A stretch of DNA of 64,000 bases from JANQPD01 sp963715655. Lineage in GTDB: Bacteria; Bacteroidota; Bacteroidia; Flavobacteriales; Schleiferiaceae. The stretch covers positions 1,984,001-2,048,000 of the forward strand of contig OY970262.1 of assembly GCA_963715655.1 (NCBI GenBank), written 5' to 3'. Shown one piece after another: positions 18,358-28,079 of this stretch; position 1 is the stretch's first letter; each line of letters starts with the position of its first letter. The notes below the pieces were generated by a model. The model worked only from the letters and a program-made list of their open reading frames with translations, did not search any database and was not told where the DNA came from. The translations under genes and the position numbers were made by a program.

Positions 18358-18786
18358 CTATTTGATTTCCATCAATTCTACTTCAAACGTAAGGTCTTTA
18401 CCGGCTAACGGATGATTAGCATCTACCACAATACTTTCATCTTTTACTTCGGTAACGGTTAGTTGCATTTGCTGTCCATCAGGTGTTTGGCTCATTAAAC
18501 CCATTCCTACTTCAGGATTAACTTCTGGTGGTAATTGTGCTTTTGGCACTTCTTGAATCATTTGATCGCTACGCTCACCATACGCTTCTTTAGAAGGTAT
18601 GTTAATGGTTTTAGTTTCTCCAACCGTCATATCCATAAGTCCTTTTTCAAAACCCGGAATAATTTGGCCTTCGCCTAATTTAAATTCAATTGGATCTTTA
18701 TCGCGAGAGCTATCAAATACACTTCCATCACTTAAGGTACCTGTGTAATGTACTTTTACGCTGTCATTTTCCTTTACTGTACTCAT
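18358..18786 (-). CDS. FKBP-type peptidyl-prolyl isomerase, SlyD-like
   Basis: 142 residues. FKBP strands flank an inserted flap: VKVHYTGTLSDGSVFDSS and PIEFKLGEGQIIPGFEKGL at the N-terminus, then an IF insert domain (about 70-120, NIPSKEAYGERSDQ and the VPKAQLP region), and a return to FKBP with VDANHPLAGKDLTFEVEL. That arrangement is the SlyD class, which catalyses cis-trans prolyl isomerisation and acts as a chaperone in the cytosol. The His-rich metal-binding tail of E. coli SlyD is absent. It is a stand-alone gene. Confidence 0.92.
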   Translation of the reverse strand: MSTVKENDSVKVHYTGTLSDGSVFDSSRDKDPIEFKLGEGQIIPGFEKGLMDMTVGETKTINIPSKEAYGERSDQMIQEVPKAQLPPEVNPEVGMGLMSQTPDGQQMQLTVTEVKDESIVVDANHPLAGKDLTFEVELMEIK

Positions 18787-18882
18787 AATCTAGTTTTTTC
18801 TAATTATGCCAACCCGAACGCAAGTACAATGCCTTTAGCCCAAAGGGTGACAGATAGGCATAATTAGTTTGATCTGTAGTAT

Positions 18883-21300
18883 CTATTCATAACGAATACT
18901 GTCCACAGGGTTTTTAATGGCGGCTCTGTAAGACTGTATAGATACGGTAAGGAGCGTAATGAAAAGCGCAATTGCTCCGGCCAATAAAAATATCCACCAA
19001 CTTAAAGGCGTTTTATACGCAAAGTTATTAAGCCATAATTGCATTGCATACCATGCTAAGGGCACGGCAATTACAAAGGCAATGGTCATCCAAACTAAAA
19101 ACTTTTTGTTCAGCAGCAGCATGATTTCCAATATACTAGCACCATTCACTTTTCTAATTCCTATTTCTTTTGTGCGCCTTTGAATACTAAACGTTGAAAG
19201 TGCATAAACGCCCAATGCGGCCAGTAAAACGGAAATTAAAGTGAACAAACTCAGCACTTTTGTTTGTGCATACTCTTTTGCGTACACCTTTTTATAGCTA
19301 TTAGAGATAAACTCGTACTCTAATGGATACTCAGGATTAACCTCCTTCCAAACCCTTTGAATAGCGCTTAAAGCAGCTTCTTTTCTTTCCGAATCTATTT
19401 CTATTAAAAAATTATGACTAAACACACGCTTGGAAACGATAACCGTTGGTCGCTCATCAGAATGTAGGTTGGTATAATGGAAATCTGGGACAACGGCCAC
19501 AATAATTCCGGCAGGAAAGAGGTAATACATAGAAGATTGTACACTGAAACTACGTCCGATAACGTCTTGCGCATTTTCAATACCAAGCATTTTAAGCGCA
19601 CTTTCGTTCAATATATACTTTTCAGAATAGCCTTGTAAATCTTGATATAGTGCATTCATTCTTTCTTGATCTTCGCTACGGTTGCGGCCTAATTCACTAA
19701 GCTCTATTGCCTTAGATTCCCAAACTTGATCAGGCGTATAGCCTAGCTCTACGCTACCAGCAATAGGCTCAATACCCATAGATGTGAAAAAATTAGGGCC
19801 GGTAGTTAGGATATAAATATTGTTATTTTCCTCCGGATTAATGCCATCCATACTAAAAACATAATTGTCAAGTATGTCGCCCGCAGGTGGTTCCATTGCG
19901 CCTGTAAATTGTTTTATAGAAGGATACTTTAAAAGTTCATTTCTAAATTGATCATAACGCTGCACTACGTTCCAAGGGTTTTGTTCTATCACCAACATAC
20001 TCTCATTGTTAGCTTGTGGGTGCTGACTGTTTAAAAAGTGCATTTGTTTTTGAAGTACAATGGAACCGGCAAGCGCAATTACAGCAAGGCTAAACTGCAA
20101 AACCAATGGAAATACGTATAAACTATAACCACTTGAATGTTCTTTTAAATTAGCGGTGATAGGCGTTGTTAATAAGGGCACAACGGATAAAATGCTAATG
20201 GCTAAAACAAATATCAATGAAATTAAAAGCACAGTGATTGGGCTTGTAAACACATTTACCAATAAATAACCATTGAGTTCCCAAGCCAAAAGCAAACCCA
20301 ATGACAGACTAGTAAGCGAAACAAAGCAGGAGTGGAGTAACGTTTCCTTAATCAGGTCTTTTTTAGAAGCTCCGTTTATAAGCCTTATTTGAAGTGCTTT
20401 TTTATCAGCAATAAATTGTACCCTACTTAAATTTAGGAAGTTGATTAAGGCTATAAATAAAATTACGAATGCTCCCGTGCTCAGCAGTATCAAAGATCTT
20501 ACATCTCCATTGGGTTCTATTTCTCTGGTTTTATGGCTATATAAATGTATGTCTGTGAGTTTCTGAAAATGAATTTTTGTTTTTAGTTGACCAACTTCTA
20601 ATTCTGAATCCCATTGCTCTTGAATTAACGAGGCTAACTCGTTAGCATTAGTACCGCTTTTAAGTAAATAATAGGTGTAACCCCATGAATCGTTTACTTC
20701 CACAGCAGGTATGGAGGTTAAAATATCTGCATGAAAATGAGATGTAGCGGGCATATCTTCCAAAATTCCAACTACCATATATTCGGTAGGTTTATCTTGT
20801 TGCTGATGGGTAATTTTAATTCGCTTTCCTAAAACATCTAAGGATCCAAAATACTTCTGCGCCAAGCTTTCAGTAACAACGGCTTGATTTGGTTTCGTTA
20901 ATACGCGCGTTCTTTCGCCACTAATTAGTGGAAAATCGTAGATGCTAAAAAAGCTGCTATCTACTTTAAATAAATTGTTTGAATAAAAACGTTGCTCCTC
21001 AATTTCTACAACCCCTTTTTTAAACGGAACCATGCGCACATAATCTTCAACGGCAGGGTAATCCTCTTTAAGTTTGGGAATCCAATTGCCCCAAACCCTT
21101 GCCGGGTGCATACTGTTAGCTTGTTCTTTACTGGTAGTTACGCGGTAAATACGGTTTGCTTTAGCGTGAGATTGATCAAAACTTAATTCTTGAATGGTAT
21201 AACTAAAAACCAGTACAACACAAGCAAAAGCTAAGGAAAGTCCCAAAATGTTAATCAATACCCATTGCCAATTTCTGGCTAATTTTCTAAAATAGAGCAT
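18883..21300 (-). CDS. MacB/FtsX-like ABC transporter permease
   Basis: 805 residues with the duplicated MacB-type plan. There is one N-terminal helix (about 13-35, WVLINILGLSLAFACVVLV), a large periplasmic domain (about 40-270), three helices with FtsX character (about 280-390), then a second helix plus periplasmic domain, and a final FtsX block (about 690-800) containing RRTKEIGIRKVNGAS, the typical coupling segment. MacB-like permeases push substrates within or across the periplasm rather than through the inner membrane. It is third in an operon with an adaptor and an ATPase (2 bases after the ATPase stop). The substrate is unknown; antimicrobial peptide or lipoprotein export is typical of the family. 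Confidence 0.88.
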   Translation of the reverse strand: MLYFRKLARNWQWVLINILGLSLAFACVVLVFSYTIQELSFDQSHAKANRIYRVTTSKEQANSMHPARVWGNWIPKLKEDYPAVEDYVRMVPFKKGVVEIEEQRFYSNNLFKVDSSFFSIYDFPLISGERTRVLTKPNQAVVTESLAQKYFGSLDVLGKRIKITHQQQDKPTEYMVVGILEDMPATSHFHADILTSIPAVEVNDSWGYTYYLLKSGTNANELASLIQEQWDSELEVGQLKTKIHFQKLTDIHLYSHKTREIEPNGDVRSLILLSTGAFVILFIALINFLNLSRVQFIADKKALQIRLINGASKKDLIKETLLHSCFVSLTSLSLGLLLAWELNGYLLVNVFTSPITVLLISLIFVLAISILSVVPLLTTPITANLKEHSSGYSLYVFPLVLQFSLAVIALAGSIVLQKQMHFLNSQHPQANNESMLVIEQNPWNVVQRYDQFRNELLKYPSIKQFTGAMEPPAGDILDNYVFSMDGINPEENNNIYILTTGPNFFTSMGIEPIAGSVELGYTPDQVWESKAIELSELGRNRSEDQERMNALYQDLQGYSEKYILNESALKMLGIENAQDVIGRSFSVQSSMYYLFPAGIIVAVVPDFHYTNLHSDERPTVIVSKRVFSHNFLIEIDSERKEAALSAIQRVWKEVNPEYPLEYEFISNSYKKVYAKEYAQTKVLSLFTLISVLLAALGVYALSTFSIQRRTKEIGIRKVNGASILEIMLLLNKKFLVWMTIAFVIAVPLAWYAMQLWLNNFAYKTPLSWWIFLLAGAIALFITLLTVSIQSYRAAIKNPVDSIRYE

Positions 21301-21302
21301 GA

Positions 21303-22028
21303 CTATGATTTTAAAGATTCTTGATTTTCTTGTACTTCCTTTCGCTGTTCTTCGGTAATGATTTTACCATCAAATAAATTGATAATTCGATGTGCGAAAC
21401 TCGCATCATAATCAGAGTGCGTAACCATTACAATGGTAGTGCCACTGCGGTTTAACTCTAACAAGAGTTGCATCACTTCTTCACCATTTTTAGAGTCCAA
21501 ATTTCCCGTTGGTTCATCGGCCAGTACAAGTTTTGGATTTGCTACAACAGCTCTGCACAAAGCAACGCGTTGTTGCTGTCCACCAGATAATTGCTGTGGA
21601 AAATGCTTACTTCTATGCCCCATTTTCATACGTTCTAATGCTGCATTCACTTTATGCATTCTATCCTTAGCATTAAAGCCAAGGTATTTTAGAGGCACTT
21701 CCACATTTTCAAAAACCGTGAGTTCATCAATAAGATTAAAGCTTTGAAAAACAAAACCTATATTGCCTTTGCGCACCTTGGTACGCTCTTTTTCCTTTAG
21801 TTTAGAAACCTCCTTATCATCAAAAAGAAAACTGCCGTCACTCGGATTATCAAGTAGGCCTATTACATTAAGTAGGGTGGATTTTCCACAACCCGAAGGC
21901 CCCATAATTGCTACAAACGACCCTTTTTCAATGTCTAGATTAATGTTGTTTAAAGCAAGCGTTTCCACCTCCTCAGTAGTAAATTTTTTGTGTAAGTCGT
22001 TCAGCTTAATAAGTTGTGTTTTCAACAT
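21303..22028 (-). CDS. MacB/LolD-type ABC transporter ATPase
   Basis: 241 residues. Walker A is GPSGCGKST, the Q-loop lies at FVFQSFNLI, the signature is QLSGGQQQRVALCRAV, Walker B is LVLADEPTGNLDS and the switch His is in VTHSD. The LxxGNLDS form marks the LolD/MacB branch. It sits 7 bases after the adaptor gene and 2 bases before the permease, forming an adaptor-ATPase-permease export operon. It should energise the permease from the cytoplasmic face. Confidence 0.93.
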   Translation of the reverse strand: MLKTQLIKLNDLHKKFTTEEVETLALNNINLDIEKGSFVAIMGPSGCGKSTLLNVIGLLDNPSDGSFLFDDKEVSKLKEKERTKVRKGNIGFVFQSFNLIDELTVFENVEVPLKYLGFNAKDRMHKVNAALERMKMGHRSKHFPQQLSGGQQQRVALCRAVVANPKLVLADEPTGNLDSKNGEEVMQLLLELNRSGTTIVMVTHSDYDASFAHRIINLFDGKIITEEQRKEVQENQESLKS

Positions 22029-22035
22029 AATTTTT

Positions 22036-23286
22036 TCAGTTTAATTTCAATTTTTCAGCATTATTAAATAAGTCGTAATCAGATATAATAACCTGATCAC
22101 CATCTTCTAACCCTTCTAAAACTTCGTAGTATTTCGGGTTTTGTCTTCCAATGCGTATTCCTCTTTTTGTTGCCATTGTACCCGTTGCGTTTAATACATA
22201 TATCCATCTTCCACCGGTTTCTTGAAAATAACTTCCCTTTGGTAACAGAATAGCCTTTGATGGGTCACTAAGTTGCACATGCACATTGTAGGTTTGGCCG
22301 CTGCGCATTTTTGTTGGGTTTGTATTGGTAAAACTCAAATCAACCGAAAACTGACCTTCCATTACTTCAGGGTAAACCTTGCTAATATTGAGTTCAAAGG
22401 CATTATTACTATGCGTTAATTGTGCTTTTAATTTCTCTTGAATGCGATCAATATAATGTTCGTCAATACGTGCATTAATCTTATAGTTACCAAGCACGTT
22501 CAGTTGTCCAAAGCGATGCCCGGCAATTACCGACTGGCCAGGAACAGCATTTACCGAAGCAAGTTGTCCATCAAAAGGGGCTTTCACAGCCAAATGATCT
22601 TGTCTTTGATAAATCAACGCTAAGTTGCGCTCCATGCTTTCAAGATTTTGTTTTATTTTTTTGATTTGGGTGGTTCTAAAACTAGCATCTTGTTTTCTCC
22701 GTTTTTCACTTAAGGCGGTTAAGCTTTGAACTAACTCGTATTTTTCCTTAGAGGTAAGGTATTCATCTTTAGAGATAAGCGCTTGTTTATAAAACCCTTC
22801 ATTGTGCTCAAACAAGCGTTTGGCACTATTTAAGTCATACTTAAGTTGGAGTAGTTCTTTCTCTAAATCAAGTTTTTGCTGCTCCATGCTAATTTGGGTT
22901 TCACGTAAAAAATTAGCCTTTTCTGCAAGTTGTGCTTCGCTGTTTAAAATATTTAAGCTTAGGTTAAGATTACTAAGAACCAACAAGGTATCACCTTTAC
23001 TTACCAATGCGCCTTCTTCTGCTAAAATGCGTTCTACTATTCCTCCTTCAACAGCATCTAAATAAGCCATTTCCGAAGGTTCTACCGTTCCGCGTACATT
23101 TACGTAATCCTCAAAATCTGCCTCAATAATGGTAGCAAAAGTTAAGTTAGCTTTTTCCGTGCTAACAACGGAAGAATCATGCATTATAGATGCAATGCTA
23201 ATTGTAATCAACGCAACCACTCCAACCAGAATGGGGGTTCTATATTTCTTCAGTCCAAACCATTTACGGTCAATTTTTTTGTCCAT
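22036..23286 (-). CDS. HlyD/MacA-like periplasmic adaptor
   Basis: 416 residues. One N-terminal anchor helix (about 17-35, TPILVGVVALITISIAS), then a split lipoyl/biotinyl-like domain around a long alpha-hairpin (about 105-210, rich in Leu/Glu/Lys), a beta-barrel and a membrane-proximal domain. The first lipoyl half is VRGTVEPSEMAYLDAVEGG and the return half is LAVKAPFDGQLASVNAVPGQ. Such adaptors bridge the inner-membrane permease to an outer-membrane channel. It is first in the operon. No TolC-like gene is present in the window, so the outer channel must be encoded elsewhere. Confidence 0.9.
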   Translation of the reverse strand: MDKKIDRKWFGLKKYRTPILVGVVALITISIASIMHDSSVVSTEKANLTFATIIEADFEDYVNVRGTVEPSEMAYLDAVEGGIVERILAEEGALVSKGDTLLVLSNLNLSLNILNSEAQLAEKANFLRETQISMEQQKLDLEKELLQLKYDLNSAKRLFEHNEGFYKQALISKDEYLTSKEKYELVQSLTALSEKRRKQDASFRTTQIKKIKQNLESMERNLALIYQRQDHLAVKAPFDGQLASVNAVPGQSVIAGHRFGQLNVLGNYKINARIDEHYIDRIQEKLKAQLTHSNNAFELNISKVYPEVMEGQFSVDLSFTNTNPTKMRSGQTYNVHVQLSDPSKAILLPKGSYFQETGGRWIYVLNATGTMATKRGIRIGRQNPKYYEVLEGLEDGDQVIISDYDLFNNAEKLKLN

Positions 23287-23299
23287 TACGCAGCAGTAT

Positions 23300-23314
23300 T
23301 CAATGGTAATGCCA
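23300..23314 (-). promoter_or_regulatory. candidate sigma-54 promoter of the efflux operon
   Basis: On the minus strand TGGCAT, five bases, then TTGA matches the -24/-12 form TGGCAC-N5-TTGC except for C to T at -24 and GC to GA at -12. The spacing is exact. The predicted transcription start would fall only 2-3 bases before the adaptor ATG, which is unusual and lowers confidence. The adjacent regulator is a sigma-54 activator, which makes a sigma-54 promoter expected here. Confidence 0.3.
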
Positions 23315-23364
23315 ACCTGTTAAAAGGCTTTTGGTAAGCATGTTACACAATGTCGTTGCGGAAC

Positions 23365-23410
23365 TAGTGTAAAATATGTTGACACTTACCTGTAAAATAA
23401 TTAGACACTT
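23365..23410. promoter_or_regulatory. candidate enhancer (UAS) with repeated GACACTT
   Basis: GACACTT occurs at 23381-23387 and again at 23404-23410, 23 bases apart, and an inverted AGTGT lies at 23366-23370. This puts an inverted pair and a direct pair of half-sites in the 162-base gap between the efflux operon and the divergent regulator gene, where an NtrC-type dimer would bind. Confidence 0.4.
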
Positions 23411-23448
23411 TTAAAACGGTTTGCTAGAACTGTATTTTTGGCATTGCT

Positions 23449-24807
23449 ATGAAAGAAGGAAGAATTCTGCTTATTGACGACAATAAAAGTGCATTAACTG
23501 CCTTAAGCATGTTGGTACAAAACACGTTTAAAGAGGTTGTTTGTCTTTCCAATCCCAATGCTATTCAGCATGAAATTGAACGTACAGCCTTTGATGTAGC
23601 GTTGCTGGATATGAATTTTTTGGCAGGACAGATATCTGGAAATGAAGGCTTGTTTTGGCTTAAAAAAATAAAAGAACTCAGCCCAAGTACCGAGGTTGTA
23701 ATGATGACCGCTTACGGAGAAATTGCATTGGCAGTAAAAGCACTCAAATTAGGTTCTACTGATTTTGTACTTAAACCATGGGATAACGACAAATTGCTGG
23801 CTACTATTAAGGCTGCATATGCTTTAAGCAAACAAAATAAACAAGTAGCTCGCTTACAGCAAACTGCGTCCTTTCTTAAAGAAAATTTTGCTAAAGAAGT
23901 TAGCCTAATTGGAGATTCTGCACCCATGCAACAGGTGTTGAAAATGATACGAAAGGTGGCCGGCACAGATGCAAATGTGCTGATTGAAGGAGAAAATGGT
24001 ACCGGAAAAGAAGTGGTTGCACAAATGCTACATCAGCTATCCAAAAGGAGTGAGGCCATGTTTATGAATGTAGATATGGGTGCTATTCCTGAAAGCTTGT
24101 TTGAAAGCGAACTTTTTGGTTTTAAGAAAGGTGCCTTTACAGATGCGAAAGAAGATAAACCCGGAAAATTTCAGTTGGCGGATAAAGGCACGCTCTTTTT
24201 AGATGAAATAGGCAACACACCAATGGCTATGCAGGCCAAATTATTAGTAGCCCTTGAACGTAGAACGGTCTCTCCCTTAGGCTCTAATCAATCACAAGAG
24301 TTTGATATTCGGTTGGTTACTGCTTCAAATGCAAATTTGGAAGCAATGGTTTCTGCGGGTAGCTTTCGGCAGGATTTGCTGTACAGATTAAATACCATTA
24401 AAATAAAATTACCCGCTTTACGCGATAGAGGAGAGGACGTTGAACTATTGGCGTTGCACTTTTTAAAAAAGTTTAGCGTAAAGTATAAAAAAGATGGTTT
24501 ACGCCTTGGCGCACAAGCGGTTAAAAAATTAGCTAACTACCATTGGCCCGGTAACATTAGAGAATTACAACATGCTATTGAAAAGGCCGTAATTATGAGT
24601 GAAGGCGAAGTGCTAATGCCTACTGATTTTGACCTTAGTGCGGTGCAACAACTTGGTTCCAAAGAGCTTCCATCGCTTTCTGAAATGGAGAAAAAGCTTA
24701 TTATTAACGCTTTAGATCGGTACGAGGGTAACTTGTCTTTAATAGCAGAAAAGCTTGGCGTAAGCAGACAAACCTTGTATAATAAAATAAAAAGGTATGC
24801 ACTTTAA
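23449..24807 (+). CDS. NtrC-family sigma-54 response regulator
   Basis: 452 residues in three domains. The receiver domain (1-125) has phosphoacceptor Asp54 in ALLDMNF. The AAA+ domain (about 150-385) has Walker A GENGTGKE, the sigma-54 contact loop GAFTDA (in place of GAFTGA, a common Bacteroidota form), Walker B LFLDEIG and an arginine-finger region. The Fis-type HTH is at the C-terminus (SLIAEKLGVSRQTLYNKI). It activates sigma-54 RNA polymerase from distal sites when phosphorylated. The gene is divergent from the ABC export operon and overlaps its kinase gene by 11 bases, so the likely target is that operon and itself. A TATTTTTG element ends 8 bases before the ATG. Confidence 0.93.
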   Translation: MKEGRILLIDDNKSALTALSMLVQNTFKEVVCLSNPNAIQHEIERTAFDVALLDMNFLAGQISGNEGLFWLKKIKELSPSTEVVMMTAYGEIALAVKALKLGSTDFVLKPWDNDKLLATIKAAYALSKQNKQVARLQQTASFLKENFAKEVSLIGDSAPMQQVLKMIRKVAGTDANVLIEGENGTGKEVVAQMLHQLSKRSEAMFMNVDMGAIPESLFESELFGFKKGAFTDAKEDKPGKFQLADKGTLFLDEIGNTPMAMQAKLLVALERRTVSPLGSNQSQEFDIRLVTASNANLEAMVSAGSFRQDLLYRLNTIKIKLPALRDRGEDVELLALHFLKKFSVKYKKDGLRLGAQAVKKLANYHWPGNIRELQHAIEKAVIMSEGEVLMPTDFDLSAVQQLGSKELPSLSEMEKKLIINALDRYEGNLSLIAEKLGVSRQTLYNKIKRYAL

Positions 24808-26146
24808 ATTCAATAAGTTGGTACTTATTTGGCATTTGCTAGCTTTTGCATTATGCCTTTTGCTTTTCGGGTTTGCGCTACAAAACAGCTATTATTTATT
24901 TAGTGTATTGGTGTTTTCGCTAAGCGTATTTATTGCTGTTCGTATGTATGTACAAACAATCAAAATACAGAAAAAAGTACAATTTTTCTTTGAAGCCATT
25001 CAGAATGAAGATGGAGCCTTACACTTTAATGAACCACTTGATGATACGGATACAGCAGCTTTAAACAAACAACTCAATCGTATAAATGCATCCATAAACA
25101 ACCTGAGACTCCGTGAAGCGAAAAATGAACGTTTTTTTATGGAATTTTTAAAACGTTCCGCCAGCGGACTTATCGCCACAGATGCCAACGGATTTGTTGA
25201 GAGTATAAATGCATCTGCTTTAGCATTTATAGGCTTATCTAAACTCACGCACTTAGATCGGCTTAAGCAACAAAATTTAGCACTTTACACTGTTTTAATC
25301 AAATTGAAATCAGGAGAAAGTGAAACGTATAAATCTTTAGAAAACAACGCCTTACAACACCTAAGTGTACAGTTATCTGAGGTTAGTTTTACAGGCAAAA
25401 CCTATAGAATCTACTCCATCCATAATATAAAACATCAGCTGGAAGCGAATGAGTTGGAAACGTGGCAGAAGTTGCTAAACATTATGACGCACGAAATTAT
25501 GAATTCGATAGCGCCCATAAGTTCTTTAGCGGAAACTTTAAATCAAATTTTTGTGCGGAATGAAAAAATCGTTAGTGTAAAGATGCTCAACCAAACGGAT
25601 ATAGATAATACCGCCAAAAGTTTGGAGGTTATTAATGAGCGTGCGCTTGGCTTAAAAAGCTTTGTACATAGTTATAGAGAAATTAGCCGACTTCCAAATG
25701 CAGATTTTGGAAGTATAAATAGCAGTGCGTGGTTGGATAGTATTCGACTATTATTTTCGGGATTAAAAGAAGAGGCTGCTGTAACCCTTGTTATTGAAGA
25801 ACACTTTACCAAGGAAACATTTATTGGTGATGAAAAACTACTTACGCACGTAGTGTTAAACTTACTTAAAAATGCACTAGAAGCCACGGAATATCAAGCA
25901 GAAAGGCGTATAAAAATTAGCAGTGAAAGTACCCCTGATGGGAGATTCAGACTTTTGGTATCCGATAATGGATTGGGCATAGACCCAGCGCATGTAGATA
26001 AAATTTTTATGCCCTTTTTTAGCACCCGCAAAACGGGCTCAGGTATTGGTTTAAGCCTTTCAAGACAAATAATACGAATGCACAAAGGGAATATTTATGT
26101 CAATTCAAAAGCAACTAAGGGCACTGAGTTAGTGATAGAATTGTAG
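24797..26146 (+). CDS. NtrB/NtrY-like sensor histidine kinase
   Basis: 449 residues, overlapping the regulator gene by 11 bases. Two N-terminal helices (about 7-27 and 29-48) enclose almost no periplasmic loop, so sensing is probably in or near the membrane or cytosolic. A PAS-like segment follows (about 115-150, SGLIATDANGFVESINASA). The kinase core has H-box His232 in MTHEIMNS, N-box NLLKNALEA, G1 DNGLGID and G2 TGSGIGLSL. It should phosphorylate the adjacent NtrC-type regulator. The short loop suggests membrane-stress or antibiotic-type sensing, as in other MacB-linked kinases (inference). Confidence 0.92.
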   Translation: MHFKFNKLVLIWHLLAFALCLLLFGFALQNSYYLFSVLVFSLSVFIAVRMYVQTIKIQKKVQFFFEAIQNEDGALHFNEPLDDTDTAALNKQLNRINASINNLRLREAKNERFFMEFLKRSASGLIATDANGFVESINASALAFIGLSKLTHLDRLKQQNLALYTVLIKLKSGESETYKSLENNALQHLSVQLSEVSFTGKTYRIYSIHNIKHQLEANELETWQKLLNIMTHEIMNSIAPISSLAETLNQIFVRNEKIVSVKMLNQTDIDNTAKSLEVINERALGLKSFVHSYREISRLPNADFGSINSSAWLDSIRLLFSGLKEEAAVTLVIEEHFTKETFIGDEKLLTHVVLNLLKNALEATEYQAERRIKISSESTPDGRFRLLVSDNGLGIDPAHVDKIFMPFFSTRKTGSGIGLSLSRQIIRMHKGNIYVNSKATKGTELVIEL

Positions 26147-26193
26147 GGTAAAATCAACAATGTTTTAATTTAAATCACTTCCAATAGCATTGC

Positions 26194-26601
26194 CTAAGCA
26201 AAAACATTGCTCCTCTGTTGCAATATTTGCAGCAACGCATGGTGGTCTTTCGGACTTAAAATTACTTCATCATACGTGTTGTAAGAAACAGCCATGGTTT
26301 GTGCCGCAAGGCTCATAGCAAATTTCTCAAAGTTTGTGCTTTCTTTTATTTCTAGTTGAGTAATATGTACAAAAAGAATTTTTAACTTCCGAAATGGGCC
26401 AGTTATAATTAATTCCTTATCAGTGATTTTATATTTTTCAAAAAGAGTAGATTGAAAAATAACCGGTAGGAAAAATGCTAGGTACAAAAAATCTAAATAG
26501 GAGGGTAATTGCAACAAGTTACTTATCAGAACAAAAACACCCAATAGAATTAACAAAATGGTGATATAAGGAAGCGAAACGGAAGTTGAAAAGGTTTTCA
26601 T
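26194..26601 (-). CDS. membrane PH-domain-like protein
   Basis: 135 residues. Two adjacent hydrophobic helices (about 10-30 and 33-50) are followed by a basic beta-rich domain starting KYKITDKELIITGPFRKLKIL, the usual pattern of short bacterial PH-like (bPH) domains, with ITQLEIKES continuing the barrel. Such proteins are membrane-anchored and of unknown function. The gene is monocistronic and convergent with the histidine kinase gene. The assignment rests on pattern, not on a search. Confidence 0.6.
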   Translation of the reverse strand: MKTFSTSVSLPYITILLILLGVFVLISNLLQLPSYLDFLYLAFFLPVIFQSTLFEKYKITDKELIITGPFRKLKILFVHITQLEIKESTNFEKFAMSLAAQTMAVSYNTYDEVILSPKDHHALLQILQQRSNVFA

Positions 26602-26803
26602 GGTTACGTATTATTAGGTGATAAATGCTCTGGTGGGCAACGTTCGTTTATAGCACCGCAAACGTATGCATTCTTGTAGAATACAGCAAAAAATAAGTGG
26701 TTTAACCGATAATGAAAATCTATTAATTTAGGTTTTAAGGTTTTATATTAATGAAGTTAAAAGCGCTTGGCATCAACATGCCTATCTGTTTACAAGAAAA
26801 TTT

Positions 26804-28015
26804 CTACTTCATTTGAGCTGCTATATACTCCTTAATTCTACCGGGATTGTTTTTAACAAAATCAACGTACTGAGGATAAAAATCTTGATGAAAATTAGTA
26901 AGCATCACATAGCAATCTAAGTAACCACTTTCTTGCATGGCGCGTGCTTCTAAAAATTCAGTAGGGGAGGCATTCTTAAGCATTTCTTCCCATGCGTATA
27001 ATTCTGAGTAGCGTATAGCTGTTTTGTTACAATCGGTAATTATGCCATTATCATCTACACAATCCTTAATATCCTGTAAGGCAATTACATACCATTTCCA
27101 AGGTCCAGAAAATTTATCCGCAGATTCCGTGTCCCATGCTTCTTCAGGTAGTAATGGTCTGTTAACGCCTACTACTGTATAGTGCTTATCAACATAGCGT
27201 GCAAGCGTAGCTACTTTGGCTTGTAAAATTAAATCTGGATATACTTCTAAAGCACTGATAGCAGCATCTAACGCTGGTTCATACATCCCTGCTTCCTTAT
27301 AGGCATCTGATAAATACTTGCGCGGTTCTAATTGATTGGGAAATTTTTGCACTGCCTCACTAAATTTTGCAATGGCTTCCTTATAAAACTCTAAAAAATA
27401 ATAGGAATCACCTAAGTATAAAGAGGCTTTATAAAATTGAGGATATACTTCAACCGCTTGCTGATATAAGGTGGCCGCCTTATTGTAATTTTTACGTTGA
27501 AACTCCTGTTCTGCTTTATTAAAAAGAATCCAAGCCTCATCTGGCACAGTAGTATCTATACTTTTGTCAACTTCATAACTACGTAAATATACTATACTCA
27601 TATAAGCAGTTTTGCTATTGGCTTGTGCTTCACGCATCGTATAAATAGCTTTGTTATAAGCCATTTTATCAGGACTAAAACTTTGAAACAATTGCATAAC
27701 TGATTGCGCCATCGAATCATTTTTTTCTTGATCACCATCTTTACTAGAAACGGTAATGGCCAAATTTGCAAGCGGGTTGTCTTCTTGTCTAGCTTGCTGC
27801 CATTGGTTTAAGCGTACTTCCGAAAGTAAATCCCATCCTGCGCCCCAATAAGGAGCTTCATCCAAGGCTTTAGTTAACTTTTTATCGGCTTTATCAAATT
27901 TTCCTTTAGCAAGGTACTTTTCTGCTTTTTTAGCTACTTTTTCAAAGTTTACGTCTTGTGCAAAAGGGGAGAGGGTGGTAAGAAGCAGTGCTACAAGGAG
28001 TACATATTTACGCAT
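26804..28015 (-). CDS. secreted tetratricopeptide repeat protein
   Basis: 403 residues. It has a signal peptide (MRKYVLLVALLLTTLSPFAQ). TPR-like helical repeats occur at about 25-60 and, more clearly, at about 168-270, where Y-x-x-A-x-x-x-Y-x-x-A motifs recur (NKAATLYQQAVEVYPQFYKA, FYKEAIAKFSEAVQKFPNQ, YEPALDAAISALEVYPDL). The last third is non-repetitive. TPR modules mediate protein contacts. It lies 64 bases downstream of the LytTR regulator gene on the same strand and may be co-transcribed with it. No enzymatic motif is seen. Confidence 0.85.
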   Translation of the reverse strand: MRKYVLLVALLLTTLSPFAQDVNFEKVAKKAEKYLAKGKFDKADKKLTKALDEAPYWGAGWDLLSEVRLNQWQQARQEDNPLANLAITVSSKDGDQEKNDSMAQSVMQLFQSFSPDKMAYNKAIYTMREAQANSKTAYMSIVYLRSYEVDKSIDTTVPDEAWILFNKAEQEFQRKNYNKAATLYQQAVEVYPQFYKASLYLGDSYYFLEFYKEAIAKFSEAVQKFPNQLEPRKYLSDAYKEAGMYEPALDAAISALEVYPDLILQAKVATLARYVDKHYTVVGVNRPLLPEEAWDTESADKFSGPWKWYVIALQDIKDCVDDNGIITDCNKTAIRYSELYAWEEMLKNASPTEFLEARAMQESGYLDCYVMLTNFHQDFYPQYVDFVKNNPGRIKEYIAAQMK

Positions 28016-28079
28016 AGGAATTGTAATTTGAAAGCTAAAATAGAAGAATTGTTGCGAATGAGAATCAACAGGGAAAAAG

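Noticed and set aside
23433..23440. TATTTTTG as the promoter of the response regulator gene
   Set aside because: It fits TAnnTTTG, but no -33 match stands at the right distance and it ends only 8 bases before the ATG, so I mention it but do not list it as a feature.
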